Counted from the first letter of the stretch, positions 26,772-35,445 are shown. The stretch is 64,000 nucleotides of DNA from Methylorubrum rhodesianum (GCF_014199985.1 NZ_JACHOS010000024.1:1-64000); one strand, 5' to 3'. The notes: generated by a model not told the origin, from the letters alone. Translations and numbers: made by a program.

Positions 26772-26809
26772 AAAGTGTGCACAAAGTCACGTCAAAGTGC
26801 ATACACTTT
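26772..26809. promoter_or_regulatory. Operator-like inverted repeat, probable GntR-family site
   Basis: Left arm AAAGTGTGCAC (26772-26782) and right arm GTGCATACACTTT (26797-26809) are complementary apart from two extra bases in the right arm. It lies between the divergent binding-protein and NTF2-like genes. GntR/FadR-type regulators bind TG-rich palindromes of this kind, and a GntR gene lies 0.6 kb away, so it is a candidate operator controlling both directions. Confidence 0.65.
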
Positions 26810-26878
26810 CTGCATGCAGGCATTCGCCGACTCCGTCATGGTCGATCGGTGTCGCCGAGCGGGATGGAGGATTCGGGC

Positions 26879-27289
26879 ATGGACGCGAGGGAAACGGCGG
26901 CCGCGCGCGACGCGGCGGCGGTAACGGCCTATCTGGAAGCCTCGATGGTTCCCGACCCCGAGACCGCCGCGCGCTACATGAAGCCCGACATCGCGATCGT
27001 CTTCACCGGCGGCCGGGTGTTCCGGCATCCGCGCGAGGTCACGGCCTTCAATGCCGGCCGCTATGCCTGGGTGAAGAAGCGGATGGAGCGGCTCGACGTG
27101 GTGCCCGGCGAGGGCAGCACCACCGTCTACAGTCTCGGCACGCTCTACGGCGCCTGGCCGGACGGCACCGCATTCGAGGGCAACCGCTACGTCGACCGCT
27201 TCACCGTTCAGGATGGCCTCATCGTCTCCATGGAGGTGTGGAACGACAGCGCCGAGCGGCTTCTCGAGCGGCAGGGCGCGTCGGCCTGA
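26879..27289 (+). CDS. NTF2/SnoaL-like small protein
   Basis: A 136-residue soluble protein with the cone-shaped NTF2-like fold. An N-terminal helix pair (AVTAYLEASMVPDPETAARYMKPDIAIVFTGG) is followed by a beta sheet (VYSLGTLYGAWPDGTAFEGNRYVDRFTVQDGLIVSMEVWND). Members include isomerases, dehydratases and ligand-binding proteins. Some sit beside hydrolases of cyclic amides, which suits this cluster. GGAGG lies 8 bases before the ATG at 26879, which decides the start over an ATG 15 bases upstream. It is divergent from the transporter operon and shares its regulatory region. Confidence 0.82.
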   Translation: MDARETAAARDAAAVTAYLEASMVPDPETAARYMKPDIAIVFTGGRVFRHPREVTAFNAGRYAWVKKRMERLDVVPGEGSTTVYSLGTLYGAWPDGTAFEGNRYVDRFTVQDGLIVSMEVWNDSAERLLERQGASA

Positions 27290-27403
27290 CCGGTCGTACA
27301 AAATTCGGTCGTTCGTTTCGCAAGGTGGATCTCGTGCGCCGCTCAGGCGCCGCGCGGGCTCGCTGATCCGGGCTGGCTGCGCTTCGATCGAGCGGAGACC
27401 GGA

Positions 27404-28105
27404 TCAGCCCTCGACGTAGGGCGCGAGCAGGCGGATGAGGTCGCGCTCGCGCCGGGGCTCGGTGAGGATGCGCGCCCGCTCGGCCACCGCATCGAGATGG
27501 TGATCCATCAACGCGACCGCCCGACCGGCGTCGCCGGCGACCAGCGCCGCCACGATTTCCCGGTGCTCGCTCACCGCGCAATCCGACGAGTGCGGCCGGC
27601 TGTAGAGCGACAGGATCAGGGCGCAGCGATAGCCGAGTTCGGCGACGTAGCGGCCGAGCACCGGGCTTCCGGTCATCTCGGCGAGCAGCAGGTGGAACTC
27701 CGTGGCGAGCCGGATCGAGGCCGCCTCCGGGCCGCCGCTCGCCCGCTCCTCACCGGCGATATGGTCCGCGAGCGCGGCCTGCTGCTCGGCGCTCAGGCGG
27801 CCGGCGAGCCGCTGAACCACGAGGCGCTCCAGGCTGATGCGCACGTCGAAGGTGTCGCGCGCCTCTTCCCAGCTCGGGCTCGCCACCACGGCTATGCGGT
27901 TGCGGCGCAACTCGACCAGCCCCTCGCCCGCGAGTTGAACGAGCGCCTGGCGCGCGATGGTGCGGCTGACGCTGAACCGCTCGCCGAGCGCGTCCTCGGG
28001 CAGCCGGTCCCCGGGCGTCAGGGCCCGCTCCACGATGGCCCGGCGAAGGGATCGGCAGATCGTTCCAACACGGTCGGTCGGGGAGCTCGTCTCGCCCTGT
28101 CTCAT
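27404..28105 (-). CDS. GntR-family transcriptional regulator, FadR/FCD subgroup
   Basis: A 233-residue regulator. The N-terminal winged helix (about 10-75) contains GDRLPEDALGERFSVSRTIARQALVQLAGEGLVEL. An all-helical FCD effector domain (about 85-220) follows, with EFHLLLAEMTGSPVL, SEHREIVAAL and ALMDHHLDAV carrying the usual His ligands for a metal. The ATG at 28105 starts a normal-length protein; the open frame upstream is low-complexity. It is convergent with the NTF2-like gene and probably controls the uptake and hydrolase cluster through the palindrome at 26772-26809. Confidence 0.9.
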   Translation of the reverse strand: MRQGETSSPTDRVGTICRSLRRAIVERALTPGDRLPEDALGERFSVSRTIARQALVQLAGEGLVELRRNRIAVVASPSWEEARDTFDVRISLERLVVQRLAGRLSAEQQAALADHIAGEERASGGPEAASIRLATEFHLLLAEMTGSPVLGRYVAELGYRCALILSLYSRPHSSDCAVSEHREIVAALVAGDAGRAVALMDHHLDAVAERARILTEPRRERDLIRLLAPYVEG

Positions 28106-28547
28106 CGTCGACGCACATCCTGTTGCGGAGCGCGGGCGCTCCCGACCGAAACACCGCATCGGTTCCGTGGAACGCGACGCCGCCGGTTCATGGCATGGGC
28201 TCCGCGGCATGGGCTCCGTGGCAAGGGCTCTCGGCCCCAGCGCATGGCCCAGCCTATGGCACCGGCTCGCGTCAGATGCATGATTGACGCCGAGGCGTTC
28301 CGCTCCGGCCAGGCTCGCATCCGCCACGCCTCAGTCCATGTCGGACGCGACGGCACCGCGAGGACGGTCGCGTCGCAAGCGGAGCCGTCTGGACGGCAAG
28401 GCGGGAAACGAAAGATGCTTTCGCGCAGGAGGCCGGTCGCAACCACGGCGCGCTCCCGGCGCCCGACTGGACGACGTTCGCAGCGTACCCACGCAGCGTG
28501 ATGACTGCGAGAGACGTGAAACGAACTGGTTGGCTAAGAAATCTGAG
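28106..28547. other. Intergenic region between GntR regulator and tRNA-Gln
   Basis: About 440 bases. It should contain the promoter of the minus-strand GntR gene and the downstream region of the minus-strand tRNA-Gln. It includes a 14-base x 3 tandem repeat at 28192-28233. Open frames here are Arg/Ser-rich and unsupported. Confidence 0.5.
28192..28233. repeat. Tandem repeat, 14 bases x 3
   Basis: Three units: GGCATGGGCTCCGC, GGCATGGGCTCCGT and a diverged GGCAAGGGCTCTCG. It lies upstream of the GntR gene. A similar GCATGGG-based repeat occurs at 48556-48600. Confidence 0.75.
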
Positions 28548-28621
28548 TGGCTGGGGGACCTGGATTCGAACCAGGACTAGCGGAGTCAGAGTCCGCGGTT
28601 CTACCGTTAAACTATCCCCCA
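28548..28621 (-). tRNA. tRNA-Gln (anticodon CTG)
   Basis: On the minus strand a 74-base cloverleaf starts TGGGGGATAG and ends with the acceptor CCCCCA, discriminator G and encoded CCA. The anticodon stem GCGGA/TCCGC encloses loop CTCTGAC, giving anticodon CTG, which reads CAG. The T arm GGTTCGAATCC is standard. Confidence 0.97.
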
Positions 28622-28830
28622 CCGGAGCCGTCGCGCGCCCGTCCGGTCGGAGGGGCGCGTTCGGGGAAGCGTTGGCCGTATCCCCGCGCTCGGTGCTGGC
28701 GTCAGATAGGCTGTGACGGCCGTCGCGTCAACCTGGCTGCACGCATCGTCGGCGCGGTGAGGCCTGACGGCCACGGTCGTCCGCTCTCGTCCCGCTGCGA
28801 TCGCATGGCCCATGGGCCCGGACGCGCCGA

Positions 28831-30018
28831 TCAGTTCATCGAAGGCTGCCGCTGGCCGGGTTCGGCTTTGACGAGCGCCTCCCCCGCGGACGGGGGAGCG
28901 TGCCGGGCGACCGGCCCTAGCGCCAGCGTCTCCTTGATGACGTAACGGGCCAGCGCGTCGAAGGTGTAGACCCGCTCGACCAGAGCCTGGGCCGCGGCCG
29001 TCATCCGATCGACCTGTGCGTCGTCGGTGCGCAGAATGAGGTCGAGGGCGCGCTCCAGATCCTCCTGCGGGTCGAGATAGAACCCCTCGCGGCCGTGCAG
29101 GAAGGGCTCGATGCCGGTCAGCGGGCGGGTATCGAAGACCGGGACGCTGCCCAGCGAGGCGACCTCGTAATGGCGGTAGCAATCCCAACCGACGCCGCCG
29201 GGCGACAGGCAGAACCGGCTCTGGCCGATGGCCTCCACGAACGCGTCCCGGCTCAGGCGGCGCGCGGGGGCGTGGATGCGCCAGCCCCGGGCGGCCAATC
29301 GCGGCAGGACGCCGTTCACGGCCTCGCGGAACGCAATTCCCTGCGCCGAGCCGACGTAGAACAGGTCATGGCTGCGGGCGGAGGCCGGGATCGGCGGCTT
29401 CACGGCCGCAGTCTCGATCCCGAGAGCGAAGGGACGCAGCTTGGCCCGGAGCGCGAGGCAGCCCGGGTCCTGCCGGGCATGGCCGGCGCAGGCCCCGCGG
29501 GGCAGCACCGTCTCCAGCGTGTTCCACCGGTTGGCCGCGAGCTCCCGCTTGAAGAACAGGTCGCAGCGGCGAAGGAAGGCGCGATCGCGGGGATGGATCG
29601 TGAGGTGATCCGTGACATCGAGGACGACGAGCCGGACCCGGCGGCCGCGGGCGGCGAACAGGACGAGCCCGCGGAAGGCGAGGCCGATCAGGCTCAGGGC
29701 GACGTGGACGGGCAGCGCGCGTCCGGCGCTGTTCACGGGGCCGACGCAGCGGGCCACGACGATGTCGTAGTCTTGGACGAAGCAGGCGCGGCCGATTCCG
29801 GCGACCCGCCGCGCCAGACCCAGCAACCGCATGGGCAAGCTGCCGGAACCGGGCGCGCGGGTTCTGACGTCGGCCCAGCGCAGCCGCGTGTCGAGGAAAG
29901 TCGTACGCTCGGGAAAGGCAGCGGTCACGAGCGGCATCAGGCCGAATTCGAGGATCCGCGGTGCATCCGCGGGACCCTCCGATGCCCCCGGGCGGGCTCG
30001 CTCGGTCATCGTCTGCAT
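28831..30018 (-). CDS. Exostosin-like glycosyltransferase
   Basis: A 395-residue protein without clear membrane anchors apart from a hydrophobic stretch near 125-145 (HVALSLIGLAFRGLVLFAARG). The C-terminal half (about 215-370) carries the donor-site pattern SRFCLSPGGVGWDCYRHYEVASLGSVPVFD and a following FYLDPQEDLERALD segment. This is typical of exostosin/GT47-like and capsular-type transferases. It probably adds sugars to a surface polysaccharide, with the GT2 protein next to it. The start is ATG 30018; ATG 30009 is also possible. Donor and acceptor sugars unknown. Confidence 0.75.
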   Translation of the reverse strand: MQTMTERARPGASEGPADAPRILEFGLMPLVTAAFPERTTFLDTRLRWADVRTRAPGSGSLPMRLLGLARRVAGIGRACFVQDYDIVVARCVGPVNSAGRALPVHVALSLIGLAFRGLVLFAARGRRVRLVVLDVTDHLTIHPRDRAFLRRCDLFFKRELAANRWNTLETVLPRGACAGHARQDPGCLALRAKLRPFALGIETAAVKPPIPASARSHDLFYVGSAQGIAFREAVNGVLPRLAARGWRIHAPARRLSRDAFVEAIGQSRFCLSPGGVGWDCYRHYEVASLGSVPVFDTRPLTGIEPFLHGREGFYLDPQEDLERALDLILRTDDAQVDRMTAAAQALVERVYTFDALARYVIKETLALGPVARHAPPSAGEALVKAEPGQRQPSMN

Positions 30019-30101
30019 GACGGCTCCGGGGACGGACCTGCGACGCGCTCGCGACGATCCCCGCTCCCCCCGACGGGATCGATGCGAGGCCGCGCTGAAC
30101 A

Positions 30102-30920
30102 TCAGAAGTGGGCGTGCGGCTGAAGCTTCAATCGGCTGCGGCCGAGATCGAGCTGCTTGCTGACCAGCCAGTCCGGGTTGCGGGCGTTGAAGTAGCCCTT
30201 CAGCGCGTAGCGCCAGAACCGCTCCTCCATGCGCGAGGACGGCCCGTGGACCGCCTTCACCCGGGCGACCTCGCCCAGCGCCCGCGCCTTGTGGGCGAGA
30301 TTGGCGCTGTTGTTCTGCCCGGTGCGGCGGAAGCAGGCCACCGGGCGAGCGACGCGCGCGTAGGGCTCCCGTGCCAGGGCACGGCAGAACATCTCGTAAT
30401 CGCCGCAATCCTTGAACGCGTGATCGAAGCCGCCGAGTTCGGCGTAGAAGTCGCGCGATATGTAGGTCGCCATGTGCATGACCGGGTTCCAGCCGAGGCA
30501 CACGAGCATGCGCGGCGTCATCCAGTTGGGCGGAGCGGCGAGGCCGCCGAGGCCGCGACCGCGACCGTCGATCCACCGGATCCCGCCGACGACCCACCGC
30601 CTCCCGCCGCTCCGATAGGCCTCGACCACGGCTTCCAGCCCGCCTTCGAGCAGGACGTCGTCGGCGCCGAGAAAGCCGAGCAACTCCCCGGAGGCGGCGA
30701 AGGAACCCTTGTTGATGGCATCGAAAATGCCGCGATCCTTGCCCTGGAGCACGGTGGCGCCGAGGCTTTGCGCCAGTTCCACGGTGCCGTCGGTGCTGCC
30801 CGCATCGACGATCACGTGCTCGACCTCGATGCCGTTGCGGGCGCTGGCGCGCGAGGATTCGATGCATTCGCGCAGGTATTCGACGCCGTTCAGCGTCGGG
30901 GTGACCACGGACACCTTCAT
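30102..30920 (-). CDS. Family 2 glycosyltransferase
   Basis: A 272-residue GT-A fold transferase. The N-terminus MKVSVVTPTLNGVEYLRECIES is the GT2 hallmark. HVIVDAGSTDGTVELAQ, the DRGIFDAINKG loop and GELLGFLGADD (the DxD-type metal site at about 85) follow. Short single-domain GT2 enzymes of this type (WcaA/colanic acid class) act on the cytoplasmic face in exopolysaccharide or lipopolysaccharide assembly. The ATG at 30920 begins exactly at the conserved strand. It lies 83 bases upstream of the exostosin-like gene on the same strand, a likely two-gene operon. Confidence 0.9.
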   Translation of the reverse strand: MKVSVVTPTLNGVEYLRECIESSRASARNGIEVEHVIVDAGSTDGTVELAQSLGATVLQGKDRGIFDAINKGSFAASGELLGFLGADDVLLEGGLEAVVEAYRSGGRRWVVGGIRWIDGRGRGLGGLAAPPNWMTPRMLVCLGWNPVMHMATYISRDFYAELGGFDHAFKDCGDYEMFCRALAREPYARVARPVACFRRTGQNNSANLAHKARALGEVARVKAVHGPSSRMEERFWRYALKGYFNARNPDWLVSKQLDLGRSRLKLQPHAHF

Positions 30921-31022
30921 GGCCGGCTTCCTCGTCTCTGGCGTGGCTCGCGCTTGGATCGCGCGGGTGGCGGGTGCGTTGGGGGCGGGCGGCACCGGGC
31001 CCTCACGGTGCCGCGCGAGTCG

Positions 31023-31787
31023 TCAGGCGACGGCCGCCAGGGTGCCGGAGGTGAACCCGTCGCGGCCGGAGACGAGGGGGAGAGGGGACAGAAGGCTTCC
31101 GAACCGCTCGGCGGGCGCGGCGCCGCTCGTCACGATGCCCCTGTTCATCGCCCAGACCGCGGCCTGCGTCCGGTTCTTGACCCGGACCTTGCGCAGGATC
31201 GCCTTGACGTGGACCTTGACGGTGGCCTCGGCGATATCGAGGTTGCGGGCGATGACCTTGTTGGACTCGCCGAGCGCCAGGCCTTCTAGGATGTTGACCT
31301 CGCGGCTCGACAGGCTGGAGAGGGAGGTTCCGTCCGCCCGCTGAAGTCCGGTCAGGGGAGCGACCGGGCCGGGCGCCCGCACGGGGTCGGCCGCCAGGCA
31401 CAGACGCCCGAGAAAGCTCATCGGCAGCACCGCGCAATCGGCGATCACGACCTCCAGGGTCTTCAGCAGATCGGAGGGCGAGACATCCTCGGTCAGGTAG
31501 GCCGAGGCGCCGAGTTGAAGGCTGCGCAGCATCAGACCTTCGGTGTCGCGCAGCGCCAGCGCCACGATCTTGACCTCGGGCAGCGCCTCGGCGACCTGCC
31601 CGACGATGCAGGCCGCCTCCTCGTCGATGACGACGAGCGCCAAGCGCGCCGCCTCGAGGTCGGCCAGGTGCAGCCCAGGACTCGCCGCGACCTGTCGCAC
31701 CGTGAAGCGGGTACCGGACAGGAGCGCGACCAAACTTTCTCTAACCATGCGATTGTCGCTGACAATCAGCGTATCGATGTGTTCCAT
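31023..31787 (-). CDS. LuxR-type response regulator with atypical receiver
   Basis: A 254-residue protein with an N-terminal receiver-like domain (1-115), a linker and a LuxR helix-turn-helix (about 155-215: LSSREVNILEGLALGESNKVIARNLDIAEATVKVHVKAILRKV). The phosphoacceptor Asp55 (VVIDEE) is present, but the acidic pair is S10-D11, and the conserved Lys is replaced by Glu100 (YLTEDV). Phosphorylation-driven switching may therefore be altered. It has no adjacent kinase; a closely similar HTH is in the next gene at 31979-32629. Confidence 0.88.
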   Translation of the reverse strand: MEHIDTLIVSDNRMVRESLVALLSGTRFTVRQVAASPGLHLADLEAARLALVVIDEEAACIVGQVAEALPEVKIVALALRDTEGLMLRSLQLGASAYLTEDVSPSDLLKTLEVVIADCAVLPMSFLGRLCLAADPVRAPGPVAPLTGLQRADGTSLSSLSSREVNILEGLALGESNKVIARNLDIAEATVKVHVKAILRKVRVKNRTQAAVWAMNRGIVTSGAAPAERFGSLLSPLPLVSGRDGFTSGTLAAVA

Positions 31788-31978
31788 CGGAGCTACTCCC
31801 CTGATCTGCAGGAAACCTCCCGCGCCCGATTCTCCTGAACGCCGCTTCTATTCGGGCCATTCGCACAGAGGTATTGTGCGTCGCAGGATGTTAGGCACAA
31901 ATTAACTAGACCGAATGGGATCTTTCCTGTCATGTCAGAAAAAACTTGGACACCCCAACAGGGCCTATCCAGTTCGTA

Positions 31979-32629
31979 CTAGATTTTGCCCTTGAGGATT
32001 GTCGGAGCGAGGAGCGCAGCCTCGGTCCGATTTCTGACTCCGAGCATCCGGATCACGGCGGAGACGTGGATCTTCACCGTCGCTTCGGCGATGTTCAGCG
32101 CGAACGCGATCTCTCGATTGGACAGCCCCTTGCCGATGAGAGCCAGAACTTCGCGCTGACGCAGGGTCAACCCGATCGTTCGCACGTTGCGCTCCGGCGG
32201 CCGTATCACCGGGGTGGCCTCGGGCGGCTTCGCGGCCAGGATCGCGTTGGGAGCGTAGAGCCGGCCGTCGAGCGTCGTGCGGATCGCCTCGACCATCTCC
32301 TCGGGACGCTGCCGCCGGATGATCAACCCGTGAAAGCCGAGGCTCAGCGCATCCTGAAACAGGTCGGCGGAGGCATGCGGGACAACGAGCAGGAGGCGTG
32401 CGACGCCGGCCGCCCGCTTCAGTGCCCCGAGATAGGTCGGATCGCCGGCGGGAAGGAGGCGGGATCCGACGATGATGAGGTCCGTCTTCATCGGCGAGCG
32501 GACGTTGTTGAGCAGATCGGACGCTCCGGCCACATCGACGATGATCACGCCGCTCAAGCTGGCTTCCAGGGCCCTTCGCAGGCCGAGCCGGAAGCTCTTC
32601 TGCTCATCTGCGATGATGATCCGCCACAT
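31979..32629 (-). CDS. LuxR-type regulator with pseudo-receiver lacking the phosphoacceptor Asp
   Basis: A 216-residue protein with a receiver-like fold (about 1-120) and a LuxR HTH (about 150-212: LTLRQREVLALIGKGLSNREIAFALNIAEATVKIHVSAVIRML). The acidic residues D8-E9 remain, but the phosphorylation site is Gly55 (DLIIVGSRLLP, where DLVLLDLRLP is usual) and the switch Lys is Arg105. It should not be phosphorylated in the ordinary way and may be controlled by ligand, partner or expression level. The ATG at 32629 begins MWRIIIADEQ directly at strand 1. It is divergent from the kinase gene across 718 bases. Confidence 0.87.
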   Translation of the reverse strand: MWRIIIADEQKSFRLGLRRALEASLSGVIIVDVAGASDLLNNVRSPMKTDLIIVGSRLLPAGDPTYLGALKRAAGVARLLLVVPHASADLFQDALSLGFHGLIIRRQRPEEMVEAIRTTLDGRLYAPNAILAAKPPEATPVIRPPERNVRTIGLTLRQREVLALIGKGLSNREIAFALNIAEATVKIHVSAVIRMLGVRNRTEAALLAPTILKGKI

Positions 32630-33347
32630 GATTGAGCATTTACTCCACTGGCGGCGAATATTGTTCGGATGAGACCCGACTTGATCTGGCTGTCGCGCTC
32701 CGAGCACGAGGGAATCGCGCCGATTGCGCGCAAAGGCTTTGCCGCCGAGTTGTACAACGGCAAGCGCGCCCTGATCCGGCGGTCAAACCTCTGGTTACAT
32801 GTAAAATTGCAAGCTCGCTACGCCACAGCAAAGCTCAACACCGCCGATTTTTAGCACTCGGCCCATGGACATCAAGCTTTCTTCAAGAGGCTACCCTCTA
32901 TGGTCGAATAATATTTTAAATCGTCGCCCAAACGGCAGATGGCAGCCAGGATACGCCCACTTGGGCCAGAATCCGTCACTGAATACGTCCTTTGGACTAT
33001 CAACAATGAGGTAACGTCGAATCTCTTTTGTTATATACCGCGCTGCAACGGAGGCATATCGTGCAACCCTACGGTCGTCTCGGCGACGCTGATCCAATGT
33101 TCACGCCGTAACCCGAATGGATCATGCCGCGACGGCCGCCGTGCACAGTTGGGGGGCTCCGATGACGTCAGTAATCGCGGCAGGCGATGACCGCTCGCCC
33201 ACGACTTCGACGGCCAAGCGGCCGAGCGCCCCTTCGTGGGCGACGCCGCGGGCACGCTCTGCGCCATGCCGTCCGTGCGACGGACCGACCCGGCCCCGCA
33301 CGCTCAGACACTTCAGCCACTGACGAGCCGAGAGGGGGGCCTCGTCG
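32630..33347. other. Long, relatively AT-rich intergenic region
   Basis: 718 bases separate the divergent pseudo-receiver regulator and histidine kinase genes. From about 32640 to 33110 the base composition is clearly more AT-rich than the rest of the window, for example AATAATATTTTAAATCG near 32907. Short open frames of 60-95 codons here have no domain features. The region probably holds promoters for both flanking genes. A remnant of foreign DNA or a small RNA is possible. Confidence 0.5.
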
Positions 33348-34535
33348 ATGGACCAGGACATGGTGTCGGCAGCGGTCGGCCCGGGTCCGCTGAGCCCGGA
33401 GGACGTGCGGGCCCTGGAAGCGATCGGCGACCCCGTTCTGGTCGTCGCCCGCTCCGGCGGCGTCGCCTTCGCCAACGAGTCCGCCCGCCTGCTGCTGCCG
33501 CGGGAGGACCGGTCCCGGATCCATCTCACCGGCAAGGCCTCGACGGCCTTCCTGGCGCGGGCCCGGGCCGCGCGGAGACCGCTTCCCGGCGTCATCGCGC
33601 TCAAGCGGGGCACGGGACTGCGCCGCTACCGCTGTCACGGCTGCCGCCTGAGCCGTGAGAGTCGGGATCCCCTCGTTCTTGTCCGGCTGCTGTCGGTGCG
33701 CGACGCGCGCTTCAGCCTGCTGGCGAGCGAGGCCGTCATGTTGCGGCGTGAACTCGCCGAGCGCGAGCGCTATCAGAGCCGCCTTCAGGCGCTGCTGCGC
33801 GAGCGTGATCTTCTTCTGGCCGACCTTCGCAGCACCGACCAAGCCCGTACCCGGGCCGAGCGCGACAGGGATGCGGTGCTGGCCCAGCTCTACCGGGCCC
33901 ATCAGGCCGAGCGGGAACGTCTCGCCCGCGAGCTTCACGACGAGGCCGGACAGCAGCTCGCATGGCTGAAGCTGCGGCTCGACCGCCTGCGGCGCGAGCC
34001 CTCGCCCGAGGAGGTCGGGGCGATGCTGAAGCAGGTCGATGCGATTTCCGCCAGCCTGCGACAGGTGGTTCGGGAGCTGCGCCCGGTCGCGCTGGCCGAA
34101 CTCGGCCTCATCCTCGCCCTGAACAGCCTCGTGCGCGAATGGTCCGACCGATGCGGGGTCCCGATCGAGTTCCAGCTTTCCGGAACCACAGTGCCGCTCA
34201 CGCCTGAGATCGAGGTGACGATTTTCCGCCTCGTTCAGGAGGCGCTGACCAACGTCATCAAGCACGCGCCGGGGGCGGGCCACGTTTCCGTGACCCTTCA
34301 ATACAACCGCGACGGCGTCACGCTGGCGATCGAGGATGACGGACCAGGTCTCGGACCGGAACGCGAGCCGGGATCCGCGAGCGAGCCGGGGCCGGCGGAG
34401 CGTCGCGCGGGGAACGGGTTCGGACTCGCGGGGATGCGCGAGCGGCTGATGCTGCTCGGAGGGAAGCTCATGATCGAATCGCCTCCCGGCGGCGGGACGA
34501 CGATTCTTGCGCGTTTGCCGATGACAGGGGGATGA
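33348..34535 (+). CDS. NarX/DegS-type sensor histidine kinase
   Basis: A 395-residue cytoplasmic kinase without membrane helices. A PAS-like N-terminal domain lies at about 15-120 (IGDPVLVVARSGGVAFANESARLLL) and a coiled coil at about 130-190. The HisKA_3 phosphoacceptor is H197 (ARELHDEAGQQL). An HATPase domain follows, with EALTNVIKHA (N box), DDGPGLG (G1) and GNGFGLAGMRERL (G2). The soluble PAS suggests a cytoplasmic signal such as redox, light or a ligand. It ends 1 base before the cognate response regulator, so the pair is co-expressed. Confidence 0.93.
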   Translation: MDQDMVSAAVGPGPLSPEDVRALEAIGDPVLVVARSGGVAFANESARLLLPREDRSRIHLTGKASTAFLARARAARRPLPGVIALKRGTGLRRYRCHGCRLSRESRDPLVLVRLLSVRDARFSLLASEAVMLRRELAERERYQSRLQALLRERDLLLADLRSTDQARTRAERDRDAVLAQLYRAHQAERERLARELHDEAGQQLAWLKLRLDRLRREPSPEEVGAMLKQVDAISASLRQVVRELRPVALAELGLILALNSLVREWSDRCGVPIEFQLSGTTVPLTPEIEVTIFRLVQEALTNVIKHAPGAGHVSVTLQYNRDGVTLAIEDDGPGLGPEREPGSASEPGPAERRAGNGFGLAGMRERLMLLGGKLMIESPPGGGTTILARLPMTGG

Positions 34536-34536
34536 T

Positions 34537-35247
34537 GTGCGCATGGCGAAAGCACGGATCAGGGTCGCCCTGATCGATGACCACCCGATCTTCAGGAGCG
34601 GCGTCCGCGGCCTGCTCGGCGAGACCGCCGGCATCGAGGTCGTCGGAGAGGCCAGCGACGGCCGGCACGCTCTCGACCTCGTCGGCCGAACGCTGCCCGA
34701 CGTCGTCGTCATGGACATCACCATGACGGGCATGAGCGGCCTCGCGGTCGCACGGGCACTCCGCCAGGCCGGCTCGGCGGTCTACATCGTCTTCCTGACG
34801 GTCAACGAGGATCTCGCCTTCGTCGACGAGGCGCTGACCGCAGGCGCACAAGGCTACGTCCTGAAGCGCTCCGCCGGCGCCAGCCTGCTGGAGGCCATCG
34901 AGGCCGTCGTCTCCGGCGGCCGCTACATCGACAACGAGATGCGCTCGCCGCCGTCCCTGCCCGGCCGCACGGAAGCCGGACCGACCGTCCCCCATGCCGG
35001 CGAGGAGGGCGGACTCACTGTGCGGGAACGCGAAGTGCTCCGGCTGATCGCCCTCGGCATGACCATGAAGGAGGTCAGCCTCGCGATCTCGATCTCGGTG
35101 GCCTCGGTCGATACCTATAAGATCCGCGGCTGTAAGAAGCTCGGCCTGCGCTCCCGCGCCAGCATCGTCCGCTACGCCCTCGGGCAGGGCTGGCTTGAGA
35201 CAGAGAGTAAACGACATCCGTCGGATCGGCCATCATCCGTCATGTGA
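34537..35247 (+). CDS. NarL/FixJ-type response regulator
   Basis: A 236-residue two-domain regulator. The receiver is complete: D14-D15 (LIDDHP), phosphoacceptor D60 (VVVMDITM), and Lys in GYVLKRSAG. A LuxR HTH (about 165-225: LTVREREVLRLIALGMTMKEVSLAISISVASVDTYKIRGCKKLGL) follows. It is the expected partner of the kinase directly upstream. The GTG at 34537 sits 5 bases after AGGGGG; an ATG six bases later is a plausible alternative start. The targets are unknown. The two degenerate regulators nearby may be part of the same circuit. Confidence 0.92.
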   Translation: MRMAKARIRVALIDDHPIFRSGVRGLLGETAGIEVVGEASDGRHALDLVGRTLPDVVVMDITMTGMSGLAVARALRQAGSAVYIVFLTVNEDLAFVDEALTAGAQGYVLKRSAGASLLEAIEAVVSGGRYIDNEMRSPPSLPGRTEAGPTVPHAGEEGGLTVREREVLRLIALGMTMKEVSLAISISVASVDTYKIRGCKKLGLRSRASIVRYALGQGWLETESKRHPSDRPSSVM

Positions 35248-35445
35248 GCTTTTCGAAAACATCCTTTCGTCCGTTGGGAGTAGGCTACCCCTTCAGGACT
35301 AGACTGTCCCTCGAACCCGCTCGGCGGCGCCCATCCGGCCGGATCGAGCCCGTCCCCGCAGCTCCGTTTCCACCGAGCCCGATTTCTCCCGCCCCGATGC
35401 CACGCCACGCAGGGCGGGATGAGCGAGCCGATCGGCCGAAGCGCT

